NCBI GenBank assembly: GCA_902527635.1
Contig: CABZPS010000003.1
Coordinates: 1 to 60,195 of the forward strand
Length of the DNA stretch: 60,195 nucleotides
Reading direction: 5' to 3'
Origin: an uncultured Pelagibacteraceae bacterium
GTDB taxonomy: Bacteria > Pseudomonadota > Alphaproteobacteria > Pelagibacterales > Pelagibacteraceae
Numbering within the stretch: position 1 is the stretch's first letter; the number at the start of each line of letters is the position of its first letter. Both the position numbers and the translations under genes were made by a program. The notes beneath the pieces were generated by a model, which was given only the letters and a program-made list of their open reading frames with translations, did not search any database and had not been told where the DNA came from. Positions 18,134-26,968 of this stretch are shown here, one piece after another.

Positions 18134-19191
18134 TGCCAAAAGATCTTGAAGAAAAATTTAAATTTCATTGTGAATCTGAAAGTTTAGAAGTTAATCAAGA
18201 TCAGATTAAAGTAATTAAAAAATTACAAGGTTATTTTAATCAAAATTTTAGATCTTCTTTACTCAAAACTTTATTTCAAAAAACTTCAAAAAAAGCTTTT
18301 TATCTATATGGCGGAGTCGGTGTTGGCAAAACAATGATCTTAAATTTTTTTTTTGATTTAATTAATCAAGATAAAAAAAGACTTCATTTTAATGAGTTTA
18401 TGTTGGAGTTTCATGATTATGTTCACAATAAGAAAGATAAAAATCAGGAGAACGTAGTAAGCAACTTTGTTAAAGATTTAAAGTCAAAAGTAACACTAAT
18501 TTACTTTGATGAATTTCAAGTTACTAATATTGTAGATGCTATGATTTTAGGAAAACTCTTTGAGGAAATCTTTAAAGAAAATATCAAAATAATACTAACG
18601 TCAAATATTGAAATTTCTGAATTATATAAAGATGGCTTACAGAGGGATCAATTTCTACCATTTATAGACATAATGAAAAAAAATTCTATTAATCATGAAT
18701 TGATTATTGAAGATGATTATCGAAAGTCAAAAGAAAATCAAAAACAAAGATATTTTTTTCCCTTAAATCAAGAAACTAATTTTAAGATAAATAAATTTTT
18801 TAGAATTATGACAAAAGAGAAAAAAAATTCTCCTAAAGTTTTGAATATAAAGGGTAGAGATTTTACAATAAAAAATTTTTACGAAAGTATTTGCAGATTT
18901 AATTTTGATGAGCTTTGTGATCGAAATTTAGGAGCAGAGGATTATCTGGAGATAGTTAAGAATTCAAAATTTATTTTTATTGATGGAATACCACAATTCA
19001 ACGATATTAATTCTAACCAACAGCAAAGGTTTATAACTTTAATAGATATTATATATGATAAAAATTTACCTATAGCAGTGACTGCAAGTCAAGATGTAAG
19101 CAAGTTTACCTCTTCGAGATCATTAAAGGAGCCATTTAAACGTACAATTAGTAGATTATATCAATTAACCTCCGTGAAATATAATTTATGA
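18133..19191 (+). CDS. zapE: ZapE/AFG1-type ATPase
   Basis: A 352-residue AAA-type ATPase. YLYGGVGVGKT gives Walker A at about 60-67 and LIYFDEFQVTNIVDAMIL gives Walker B (Asp126, Glu127) with the sequence typical of AFG1/ZapE. In E. coli ZapE binds FtsZ at the constriction site; the mitochondrial homologue acts in protein quality control. ATG overlaps the cupin stop by one base, and the YjbQ gene overlaps the 3' end by four bases, so the three genes are translationally linked. Confidence 0.93.
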   Translation: MPKDLEEKFKFHCESESLEVNQDQIKVIKKLQGYFNQNFRSSLLKTLFQKTSKKAFYLYGGVGVGKTMILNFFFDLINQDKKRLHFNEFMLEFHDYVHNKKDKNQENVVSNFVKDLKSKVTLIYFDEFQVTNIVDAMILGKLFEEIFKENIKIILTSNIEISELYKDGLQRDQFLPFIDIMKKNSINHELIIEDDYRKSKENQKQRYFFPLNQETNFKINKFFRIMTKEKKNSPKVLNIKGRDFTIKNFYESICRFNFDELCDRNLGAEDYLEIVKNSKFIFIDGIPQFNDINSNQQQRFITLIDIIYDKNLPIAVTASQDVSKFTSSRSLKEPFKRTISRLYQLTSVKYNL

Positions 19192-19610
19192 GACAAAAAT
19201 TTTATGATTTAAAAATAAATACTAATGGTCAGAAATTATATGACTTTACTGACCGAACTATTGAATGGATTAAAAAAAATGACTTTAAAAATGGTATGGT
19301 AAATTTAAGTATTCAGCATACTAGTGCATCGTTAATTGTGCAAGAAAATGCAGATCCTGATGTTCAAAAGGATTTGATAAATTATTTTAATAATCTAGTT
19401 CCAATGGACAATAAATTGTATATCCATACTACAGAGGGTAAAGATGATATGCCTGCACATATAAAATCATCAATAACAAATAATCAAATATCTTTAAGCA
19501 TCAAAGACGGAAAATTATTACTTGGAACTTGGCAAGGAATCTATTTGTTTGAACATAGAATAAATCCACAAACAAGATCTATAATTCATCATTTTTTAGG
19601 CGAGACTTAA
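19188..19610 (+). CDS. yjbQ: YjbQ/UPF0047 family protein
   Basis: A 140-residue protein of the UPF0047 family, for which weak thiamine-phosphate synthase activity is known. The conserved blocks are IQHTSASLIVQENADPDV (residues 42-59), DDMPAHIKSS and the C-terminal GTWQGIYLFEHR. It begins inside the end of zapE and overlaps the convergent photolyase gene by four bases. The true cellular role of the family is uncertain. Confidence 0.92.
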   Translation: MRQKFYDLKINTNGQKLYDFTDRTIEWIKKNDFKNGMVNLSIQHTSASLIVQENADPDVQKDLINYFNNLVPMDNKLYIHTTEGKDDMPAHIKSSITNNQISLSIKDGKLLLGTWQGIYLFEHRINPQTRSIIHHFLGET

Positions 19611-21028
19611 TTGTTTTTTAAAGTTTGGAATGCCTCCAGAGCAGCTTTACGTGCCTCTTCATGGACAACAATTGGTTTTGGATAATTTTTTCCTATAACT
19701 GTTTTAATTGCCTCTTGATATTTTACTTCCATCTCCCAAGGCTTATGTATAAAATTTTTTGGAACTTTAACTAGTTCGGGAACCCATTTTTTAACATATG
19801 CACCCTCTTTATCAAATTTTTCTCCCTGTAGAATAGGATTGAAGATTCTGAAGTAAGGTGCTGCATCAGCACCACAACCAGCAACCCATTGCCACTGAGC
19901 CACATTGTTAGCTTTATTAAAATCTAATAAACAATTCCTGAAATGTTTTTCACCTTCAGTCCAATTTATTCTTAGATGTTTTACCAAAAAGGAACCCACA
20001 ACCATTCTTATCCGGTTATGCATCCAGCCAGTTTCATAGAGCTCTCTCATCCCAGCATCAACAATCGGATAACCTGTCATGCCTGATTTCCAGGCTTTTA
20101 AAAATTTTTCATTTTTAACCCAGGGAAACTTATCAAATTCTTTTCTATAATTTCCTTTTAAAAATTCAGGGAAATAATTAATTAAACTATGTGAAAATTC
20201 ACGCCAACCTAGTTCATTAATATATTTTCTGTAACCGATTCCTTTAGATTTAATCTCACTACACTTTTTCCAAATAGTATTTACGTGAATTTGTCCATGT
20301 TTAATATAAGGAGATAATTTAGATGTTCCCTCGACAGAAGGATAATCTCTTGCAGTTCCATAATCTTTAATTTTACCATCAATTAGATTTTTTAGAATTT
20401 TTTTAGACTCTTCCTCCGATACTTTCCAATATTTTTCAAACTTTTTATACCAACTTTTTCTTGGAAGAATATCTTTCGGTTCTATACAATTTTTAAAGAA
20501 TGTTATCGACTTTGTTTTTTTTTTAATATTATAATTTTTATTTGGTGGTAATTCTAAAAATTTTTGTTCAGCATTTCTCCAAAACGGGGTGAACACTTTA
20601 AAAGGCGTTCCATCATTTTTAGTTATTTCTTGAAACTCATTTAAAATATTTCCTTTAAAATATTTATAATTAATTTGATTTTTAACAAAAATATCTCTAA
20701 TTTTTTTTCCTTTTGCAATTACGTCTGGTTCGTAAATTTTATTCCAATATATCGAAATATTGTCTTTTTTTTTAATCTTTGAAAGTATAGCTAGCTCATC
20801 ACCTGCTAATATTTGAAGATTGATCTTAAACTTAGATAATTCAGACTTAAAGATTTCTAATGACTTTGATAGCCACCATTTTTGCGCTTCTCTTTTGGCA
20901 TCAAAGTCACTTTTGTTGTAAATGTATAGTGCTAACACACTCTCATGATTTTGAGTTGCGTAAGAAAGCGCAGGGTTATTTTCAATTCTAAAATCTTCTC
21001 TAATCCAAATGATCGCGTTTTTTGTCAT
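19607..21028 (-). CDS. phrB: Deoxyribodipyrimidine photolyase
   Basis: A 473-residue class I CPD photolyase, repairing UV-induced pyrimidine dimers with light. N-terminal IIWIREDFRIENNPAL is the antenna-domain start; the C-terminal FAD domain shows GYPIVDAGMRELYETGWMHN, RMVVGSFLVKHL, and the substrate-site AGCGADAAPYFRIFNP. I chose ATG 21028; an upstream in-frame Met would add 24 residues lying inside the preceding gene and not found in the family. It follows the ammonia-lyase-like gene by seven bases. Confidence 0.95.
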   Translation of the reverse strand: MTKNAIIWIREDFRIENNPALSYATQNHESVLALYIYNKSDFDAKREAQKWWLSKSLEIFKSELSKFKINLQILAGDELAILSKIKKKDNISIYWNKIYEPDVIAKGKKIRDIFVKNQINYKYFKGNILNEFQEITKNDGTPFKVFTPFWRNAEQKFLELPPNKNYNIKKKTKSITFFKNCIEPKDILPRKSWYKKFEKYWKVSEEESKKILKNLIDGKIKDYGTARDYPSVEGTSKLSPYIKHGQIHVNTIWKKCSEIKSKGIGYRKYINELGWREFSHSLINYFPEFLKGNYRKEFDKFPWVKNEKFLKAWKSGMTGYPIVDAGMRELYETGWMHNRIRMVVGSFLVKHLRINWTEGEKHFRNCLLDFNKANNVAQWQWVAGCGADAAPYFRIFNPILQGEKFDKEGAYVKKWVPELVKVPKNFIHKPWEMEVKYQEAIKTVIGKNYPKPIVVHEEARKAALEAFQTLKNN

Positions 21029-21035
21029 ACAAATT

Positions 21036-22157
21036 TTATTTTCTACCTTTAGATAGCAGTTGTTTGTAAAGTTTAACATCTGCATTACCTTCGCATCCAA
21101 TAACTAAGACATTCGAATTTTGGTTTAGGTTAATCAAGTTTCTGGCTTTTTTGTTGTTACAAATTCCAATTAAAGCAATAATTCCTGGTGTAGCACATTC
21201 ACCACCTATAATTGAAGTTTTGCTGAACTTTTTATCTTTTAAGCTAGCTACTGTTTTAGCAACATTTTTATCAGGTATTGATACGCAACAGTTGGTTGTT
21301 TTTTTTAAAATTTGCCAAGGTATAAGAGACATTTCATTACAAGACATGCCACCCATAACACTTTCTTTTTTAATTCTAATTTTTTTTAACTTATTATTTT
21401 TAATACTTTGAAGAACACAATCAGCTCTGTTTGGTTCAACGATAATAATTTTTGGAATTTTTTTAAAATACTTAGCTACTCCAGCAACCAACCCTGCAGC
21501 CAATCCCCCAACACCTGCTTGAAGAAATATATGAGTAATATATTGATTAGTTTGTTTAGAAATTTCTTTAATTAAAATAGAGTATCCTGCCATTGTTAAC
21601 TGAGGAATATATTTATAATTTTTTGTTGATACGTCCTGAACAATTTTCCAGTTATTTTTTTTTGAGAGTAATTGGCATTTTTTTAATGACGCTTCATAAT
21701 TTCCTCTTACTCTTATCACTTCAGCACCAAATCTCTCAATTTCTTTAACCCTTGTTTCACTCACGTATTGACTGACAAAAATTTTACACTGCAATTTTAG
21801 TCTTTTCGCTCCCCATGCTACAGATCTACCATGATTACCAGCTGTTGCTGATGAAATAATTATTTTATTCGTCTTTTTTGAAATTTTTTCTACTGCATAA
21901 GCTCCGCCCAGAGCCTTAAAAGATTTTAAATGAAATCGTCTTGATTCATCTTTATAAAATATATTCTTAAGTAGAAGTTTTTTATTTAGTTTATTTAATT
22001 TTAATAGAGGAGTTGGATTATATCTTTTCCAATTTGATATACTTTTGTAAGAATTGACCAATAAATTTGACGGTAAATATTTTAAAACATAATTTCTATT
22101 AAATTGAAAGTTTTTATTTAACAAGAATTTAGAGTATTTCCATTTAAGATTTTGCAT
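21036..22157 (-). CDS. Diaminopropionate ammonia-lyase-like PLP enzyme
   Basis: A 373-residue fold-type II pyridoxal-phosphate enzyme. FYKDESRRFHLKSFKALGGAYAV (catalytic Lys81) and ATAGNHGRSVAWGA (about 104-117) match diaminopropionate ammonia-lyase (EC 4.3.1.15), which makes pyruvate and ammonia. The VQDVSTKNYKYIPQLTMAGY segment corresponds to the family's substrate-lid region. PLP glycine loop and the C-terminal Asn-rich region are intact. Related serine/threonine dehydratase activity is the main alternative. It is the first gene of a two-gene minus-strand unit with the photolyase. Confidence 0.82.
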   Translation of the reverse strand: MQNLKWKYSKFLLNKNFQFNRNYVLKYLPSNLLVNSYKSISNWKRYNPTPLLKLNKLNKKLLLKNIFYKDESRRFHLKSFKALGGAYAVEKISKKTNKIIISSATAGNHGRSVAWGAKRLKLQCKIFVSQYVSETRVKEIERFGAEVIRVRGNYEASLKKCQLLSKKNNWKIVQDVSTKNYKYIPQLTMAGYSILIKEISKQTNQYITHIFLQAGVGGLAAGLVAGVAKYFKKIPKIIIVEPNRADCVLQSIKNNKLKKIRIKKESVMGGMSCNEMSLIPWQILKKTTNCCVSIPDKNVAKTVASLKDKKFSKTSIIGGECATPGIIALIGICNNKKARNLINLNQNSNVLVIGCEGNADVKLYKQLLSKGRK

Positions 22158-22223
22158 TTTAAGTTTTTTTTATATTCAAACTATGAATAAACCTATATTA
22201 ATATTTATACAAAGAAAAACTGT

Positions 22224-23174
22224 ATGAAAAAAATATTAATCGTTGGTGGTGGTGCTATGGGTTCTGCTTTTTCAATCCCATGTTTAGAAAATAATAATAG
22301 AGTTGTAATAACGGAACCATATAATAAAGTTTTCATTAAGAATTTATCCTCAAAAAAAAAATTTCATTCCTCCTTAAAAACTAATTTGCCAAAAAAGTTA
22401 AAATTTAAGAATTATTCAAAAGATATATTCAGAGAAAAATTTGATTTGATTGTAATAGCATTGAGTCTTGCTGGAATTGATTTTATTGGAAAAGAGTTGA
22501 AAGACTTAAAAATAAAAACATCATTACTAGTTCTTACTAAAGGACTAAAATATGACAAAAAAAGAAAAAAACTCTTAACTATTTCAGGGTTACTCAAAAA
22601 TAATTATAATGTTCCAAATGTATCAGTTTTAAAAGGGCCTTGTTTGGCTAAAGAATTAGCAAGAAAAAAAAAGACAAGCGTAGTAATAGCAAATAAGAAT
22701 ATCAAAGTAGCTAAATGGATTGGAAAACAAATATCTACCAAATACTATCTAACTGAATTTTCTAAAGATGTCATTGGAGTAGAGATTTGCTCAGCAATAA
22801 AGAATATATATGCAATGGTTATTGGTTCAGGTCAAAATTTTAATACTGCATCAGACTTATTCCAAAAAAGTGTAAATGAGATGAAATTTTTAATCAAACA
22901 TTTCAAAGGAGAGGAGTCGACGATATTAGGACTTGCTGGTATTGGTGACTTATATGTAAGCGCTGTAGGAGGAAGAAATAGCAAAATGGGAGATTTTTTG
23001 GGTAAAGGTTTTACTTTTGCAGCAGCTAAAAAAAAGTTTATGCCAAAAGATACAGTTGAAGGTGAGCAATTAGCTAGAGAGATTACTCCATATATCTTAA
23101 AAAAAATTAATAAAAAAAATATACCACTGATGGCTCACTTGCTAAAGACGATACTATATAATAAAAAAATTTAA
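22224..23174 (+). CDS. gpsA: Divergent NAD(P)-dependent glycerol-3-phosphate dehydrogenase (GpsA-like)
   Basis: A 316-residue Rossmann-fold dehydrogenase. GGGAMG at 8-13 binds the cofactor; KGLKYDKK, KGPCLAKEL (about 136-145) and VGVEICSAIKNIYAMVIG (catalytic Lys near 193) are GpsA hallmarks, as is the late GLAGIGDL segment. It should reduce dihydroxyacetone phosphate to sn-glycerol 3-phosphate for phospholipids. The sequence is more divergent than usual: the first loop reads GGGAMGSAF instead of GxGxWGTA, so a paralogue with another 2-hydroxyacid-type substrate is possible. Divergent from the ammonia-lyase gene with a 66-base promoter gap. Confidence 0.75.
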   Translation: MKKILIVGGGAMGSAFSIPCLENNNRVVITEPYNKVFIKNLSSKKKFHSSLKTNLPKKLKFKNYSKDIFREKFDLIVIALSLAGIDFIGKELKDLKIKTSLLVLTKGLKYDKKRKKLLTISGLLKNNYNVPNVSVLKGPCLAKELARKKKTSVVIANKNIKVAKWIGKQISTKYYLTEFSKDVIGVEICSAIKNIYAMVIGSGQNFNTASDLFQKSVNEMKFLIKHFKGEESTILGLAGIGDLYVSAVGGRNSKMGDFLGKGFTFAAAKKKFMPKDTVEGEQLAREITPYILKKINKKNIPLMAHLLKTILYNKKI

Positions 23175-23254
23175 CCGATCAGAAAGTTATTTTCTACAAG
23201 TAATCCGATGATAATTCCAACCAGTAATGCAAAAATTAATTTTTTTTTATCCAC
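23171..23254 (-). CDS. Possible 27-residue single-helix membrane peptide
   Basis: A GTG start at 23254, four bases after the livM-type stop, opens a 27-codon frame ending TAA. The product is three lysines, a hydrophobic helix LIFALLVGIIIGLLV and a short polar tail ENNFLIG, the look of a genuine single-span membrane peptide. It is also in frame with the upstream permease, so it could arise by readthrough or be a relic of a longer permease. No ATG is available. Confidence 0.4.
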   Translation of the reverse strand: MDKKKLIFALLVGIIIGLLVENNFLIG

Positions 23255-23257
23255 TTC

Positions 23258-24325
23258 TTAGGTTTTTTTACCTAGAGAAGACTTTAAACTTGTAGATGAT
23301 TGGATTTTTGTCTTCCATTTTTGTTTTATGTTTTCCCATAGCTTGGCCATCCCTAAAGGTTCATAGATCATAAAAATAATCATCAACCCGCCAAAAATTA
23401 CCTGTTCGATTGAAGATATTATTGTAGCATCAATGGCACCATGAAAAACGTTATTACCAATAGCGTTCAGAAGAACGGGGAAAAGTAAAATAAATGCTGC
23501 TCCTATGAAAGCACCATTTATTGTACCAAGTCCACCTAAAATACACATAAATAATATTTTAAAAGATAACTTAATATCAAAAGCAACTGGTTCTAAAGAT
23601 TTTAAATAACAAAATGCAAAAAGTGCACCTGCAACTCCACAATAAAACGCACTAATTGCAAAGGCCTGTACTTTTGTTCTTAATAATGAAACTCCCATCG
23701 ACTCTGCAGCTATATCCATATCTCTAACTGCCATCCAATTCCTACCAGTGCTTCCTCTAGCCATATTCATTGCAAGTAAAGTTAAAACGGTGGTAACTGC
23801 TAAACACACAAAATACATAGCTAATGGAGTTGTAAATGGTTTTCCTAGAATAACTATGTCTTGAGCAGTTATAATTCCTGATGAGTCGTAGTTTTTAAAC
23901 CAACCAAATTTATCTATCATCCATATAATAAAGAACTGTGAGGCCAATGTTGCTACCATCAAATAAATTCCTCTTACCTTTAAACTTGGTAGACCAAACA
24001 AAATTCCAAAAGCGGCAGCAATTAAACCAGACACTATTAGTGAACCGACAAAACCTAAATCAGGCACTCGTAAAATAAGGTTAAACATAGCAAAGGCCCC
24101 TGCAGCCATAAAGCCAGCAGCACCTAAAGCTAATTGTCCTGTGTAACCCATAACTATTTGCTGTCCGATTGTAGCTAGAGCTAAGCAAAGCCAAGGTATC
24201 AATATGGAGGTGTACCAATATTCTGTTGTAATAAATGATGGTATTACTAATACACTCAGAACCATACAAACAGCTAAGTTAATTAGATCTTTTTTTGTAT
24301 AAGTCATAAATACTGGTTTCATCAT
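23258..24325 (-). CDS. livM: Branched-chain amino acid-type ABC transporter permease (LivM)
   Basis: A 355-residue inner-membrane permease with about nine or ten hydrophobic segments. GYTGQLALGAAGFMAAGAF and the C-terminal GGLGTINGAFIGAAF are the LivM signatures; AVRDMDIAAESMGVS is the cytoplasmic coupling loop. It pairs with LivH (three bases upstream) and is the last recognised transporter gene of the operon. Substrate may be leucine/isoleucine/valine or another amide such as urea. Confidence 0.92.
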   Translation of the reverse strand: MMKPVFMTYTKKDLINLAVCMVLSVLVIPSFITTEYWYTSILIPWLCLALATIGQQIVMGYTGQLALGAAGFMAAGAFAMFNLILRVPDLGFVGSLIVSGLIAAAFGILFGLPSLKVRGIYLMVATLASQFFIIWMIDKFGWFKNYDSSGIITAQDIVILGKPFTTPLAMYFVCLAVTTVLTLLAMNMARGSTGRNWMAVRDMDIAAESMGVSLLRTKVQAFAISAFYCGVAGALFAFCYLKSLEPVAFDIKLSFKILFMCILGGLGTINGAFIGAAFILLFPVLLNAIGNNVFHGAIDATIISSIEQVIFGGLMIIFMIYEPLGMAKLWENIKQKWKTKIQSSTSLKSSLGKKT

Positions 24326-24328
24326 AAA

Positions 24329-25237
24329 TTAAACTCTCCTAATAATTTTTTCTCCAAATAAACCTTCCGGTCTATATAATAAAAAGAATATTGCTAAGAC
24401 GTAAGGAGCCCAACCTTCAATTGCACCTCCAAAAAACGGTCCAATGTAAACTTCTAATACTTTCTCTACTGCACCAATGATTAAGCCACCTATGATTGCA
24501 CCTGGAATAGATGAGAAACCACCTATAATTAAGACAGGTAGAGCTTTTAAAGCTAAGTCAACAAGAGCAAATTGAACACCAGCTCTTGCACCCCACATAC
24601 ATCCTGCAACTAATGCTACAACTCCAGCAGCAGACCAAACTAGTAACATAATGTGTTTTAAAGGAATTCCTATTGAACTAGCAGCACCTGCATCATCTGC
24701 AACAGCTCTCAAACCAAGGCCAATCTTTGTATATTTAAATAGAAGGAATAAACCAATAATCATTATAGCTGCCACAAGTCCTGCAGTAATGTCAAGAGCA
24801 CTAATAAATAGTTTTAAGTTATCAGCAATCCACGGCACTGGAAAATCTCCTATACCTAAATCCAATCTTCTTACCTCTACTCCCCATGCTGCTTGAGCTA
24901 GACCCTCTAAAACATATCCTAAACCGATTGTGGCCATTAGCACTGTATCTTCACTGGCATTCATAAGAGGTCTTAAAACAAATCTTTCAGTGCATAAACC
25001 AACCACTACCATCAAAAGGGCAGCCAAAATGAATGCGAGTACAAAAGGTATATTAAAATCTTGCATGAAACCACAAAAAGCAAGAACTGAGAAGAAAACC
25101 ATAGCTCCTTGTGAGAAATTAAAAGTTGCTGAAGCTTTAAAGATTAGAACAAACCCTAAAGCTACTAAAGAATACATTGTTCCAGCAAGCAAACCACCAA
25201 CTAAAACCTCCATAAAAAATAATAATTCATCAACCAT
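24329..25237 (-). CDS. livH: Branched-chain amino acid-type ABC transporter permease (LivH)
   Basis: A 302-residue permease. The LVALGFVLIFKASATFNFSQGAM block at the N-terminus and GGFSSIPGAIIGGLIIG near residue 230 are typical of LivH; the coupling loop reads GLRAVADDAGAASSIGI. About eight hydrophobic helices are visible. Located between the livG and livM genes with gaps of nine and three bases, all on the minus strand. Confidence 0.92.
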   Translation of the reverse strand: MVDELLFFMEVLVGGLLAGTMYSLVALGFVLIFKASATFNFSQGAMVFFSVLAFCGFMQDFNIPFVLAFILAALLMVVVGLCTERFVLRPLMNASEDTVLMATIGLGYVLEGLAQAAWGVEVRRLDLGIGDFPVPWIADNLKLFISALDITAGLVAAIMIIGLFLLFKYTKIGLGLRAVADDAGAASSIGIPLKHIMLLVWSAAGVVALVAGCMWGARAGVQFALVDLALKALPVLIIGGFSSIPGAIIGGLIIGAVEKVLEVYIGPFFGGAIEGWAPYVLAIFFLLYRPEGLFGEKIIRRV

Positions 25238-25246
25238 ATTTATATC

Positions 25247-26041
25247 CTAGTGTTCCACTCCTAAATAAGCATCTATTACTTTTTGATTTGATCTTACTTC
25301 ATCAGGCGTACCATCGCCAATAACTTTACCATAATCAAGAACTACAACTCTATCTGATATATCCATAACTACTCCCATGTCATGCTCAATAAGAACCATT
25401 GTTGTACCTAATTCATCGTTTACTTTTAAAATAAATCTGCACATATCTCTTTTTTCCTCAACGTTCATTCCTGCCATAGGTTCATCCAGTAAAATTATCG
25501 AAGAGTCTGTTGCAAGGGCTCTTCCTAATTCAACTTTTTTTTGTAGTCCATAAGGAAGTTTTCCAACTGGTGTGTCTTTTATATCTTCAATCTCTAAAAA
25601 ACTAACTATCTCCTCAGATCTATCTCTATTCACCTTTTCTTCTTTTTTAACTTTAGGTAGCTGTAAGGCTACTTCAAGGAAATTCGTTTTTGTATGAAGT
25701 TTTCTGCCTACTAAAATATTATCTAATACTGACATTCTTTTAAAAAGAGCTAAGTTTTGAAATGTTCTAGAAAGACCCATCTGAGCCATAATATTTGGAG
25801 TTATATTTGGTATTTGTTGTCCTCTGAAAGAAACAGTTCCTTGTTGAGGCTTATAAATTCCATTTATACAATTCAGCATTGAGCTTTTTCCAGCTCCATT
25901 AGGTCCGATTATAGCTCTAACTTCATGCTCAAGTACATCGAACGAGGTATCTGTTATCGCTTTAACACCACCAAAAGAAAGTGAGATATTCTTTACTTCT
26001 AATATTGGCTTACCTATTTTAAATTTTCTCTCTTGTGCCAT
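25247..26041 (-). CDS. livG: Branched-chain amino acid-type ABC transporter ATPase (LivG)
   Basis: A 264-residue ABC ATPase. Walker A GPNGAGKSS at about 46-54, Q-loop TFQN near 93-96, signature LPYGLQKK near 162-169 (LSYGQ variant typical of LivG) and Walker B IILLDEP near 182-188 are complete. It works with LivF as the heterodimeric motor of the transporter. Two bases separate it from livF. Confidence 0.93.
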   Translation of the reverse strand: MAQERKFKIGKPILEVKNISLSFGGVKAITDTSFDVLEHEVRAIIGPNGAGKSSMLNCINGIYKPQQGTVSFRGQQIPNITPNIMAQMGLSRTFQNLALFKRMSVLDNILVGRKLHTKTNFLEVALQLPKVKKEEKVNRDRSEEIVSFLEIEDIKDTPVGKLPYGLQKKVELGRALATDSSIILLDEPMAGMNVEEKRDMCRFILKVNDELGTTMVLIEHDMGVVMDISDRVVVLDYGKVIGDGTPDEVRSNQKVIDAYLGVEH

Positions 26042-26043
26042 TT

Positions 26044-26862
26044 TTAATTAATTTTTTTCTTCGTTAAACTTTCTTCCTTAAGTACATCTCTGAAATTTTT
26101 TCTACCTTTCTTTGAAATACCTAAATACAATTCTTTAACTTGATCATTATTTAATAAACTTTGCGCAGTACCGTCTAGCATTACTCTACCTGTCTCAATA
26201 ATGTACCCGTAATCTGAATTTTTTAATGCAACGTTGGTATTTTGTTCAGCGAGTAAAATACTAACACCTTCTTTGGTATTTAATTCTTTTACAATATTAA
26301 AAATTTCAGCAACTAACTGAGGCGCAAGACCCATTGTTGGCTCATCCAATAATAACATTTTAGGTTTAGCCATCATTGCTCTTGCAACTGCTATCATTTG
26401 TTGCTCTCCACCTGATGTAAATGCCGCTTGGCTTTTTCTTCTTTCCTTAAGTCTTATAAAATAAGTGTAAATTTTTTCCAATTCTTGATTAATATCACCT
26501 TTAGATAATTTTCTTGAATATGCTCCTGAAATTATATTCTCTTCAACAGTAAGGTGACCAAAACATCTTCTGCCCTCTAATACTTGAACCATCCCAAGCC
26601 CAACCATTTGTGAAGGGTTTTGTTTATCAATTGCATTGCCATCATAATTTATTGACCCTTTTGTAACTTTACCCCTTTCCGAAGCTAACATGGTTGAAAC
26701 TGCTTTTAGTGTAGTGCTTTTACCTGCACCGTTTGCTCCTAATAATGCAACTACTTTTCCTTTAGGAACTTTTAGAGATACATCGTGTAAAGCTAAAATT
26801 ACATCATCATAGGTTACTTCAATATTTTTAATATCAAGAATGTTAGATGAAGTGTTACTCAT
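26044..26862 (-). CDS. livF: Branched-chain amino acid-type ABC transporter ATPase (LivF)
   Basis: A 272-residue ABC ATPase with Walker A GANGAGKST at about 42-50, the LivF-specific GMVQVLEGRRCF segment near 90-101, signature TSGGEQQ near 149-155 and Walker B MLLLDEP near 169-175. It is the first gene after the binding-protein hairpin. The C-terminus is about 30 residues longer than E. coli LivF and lysine rich. Confidence 0.93.
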   Translation of the reverse strand: MSNTSSNILDIKNIEVTYDDVILALHDVSLKVPKGKVVALLGANGAGKSTTLKAVSTMLASERGKVTKGSINYDGNAIDKQNPSQMVGLGMVQVLEGRRCFGHLTVEENIISGAYSRKLSKGDINQELEKIYTYFIRLKERRKSQAAFTSGGEQQMIAVARAMMAKPKMLLLDEPTMGLAPQLVAEIFNIVKELNTKEGVSILLAEQNTNVALKNSDYGYIIETGRVMLDGTAQSLLNNDQVKELYLGISKKGRKNFRDVLKEESLTKKKIN

Positions 26863-26899
26863 TAAGTTTTCTTTTATATTAAATTAAATTTTATTTAAA

Positions 26900-26937
26900 G
26901 GGGGAGTTTAAAATAATTCAATTATTTAAACTCCCCC
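26900..26937 (-). terminator. Hairpin between binding-protein and ATPase genes of the Liv-type operon
   Basis: A long stem with a G5/C5 clamp pairs 26900-26917 with 26921-26937, with one bulged A and a three-base loop. Read on the minus strand it follows the livK-type stop by about 30 bases and is followed by TTTAAAT, a weak U-tract. It probably acts as a 3'-stabilising element and partial terminator that favours the binding protein over the downstream genes. Confidence 0.75.
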
Positions 26938-26968
26938 TCCAACAGATATTAATTTATCTTTAAATTAA

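Noticed and set aside
21029..21100. Upstream in-frame Met for the photolyase
   Set aside because: The 24 extra residues overlap the preceding gene and precede the standard N-terminus.
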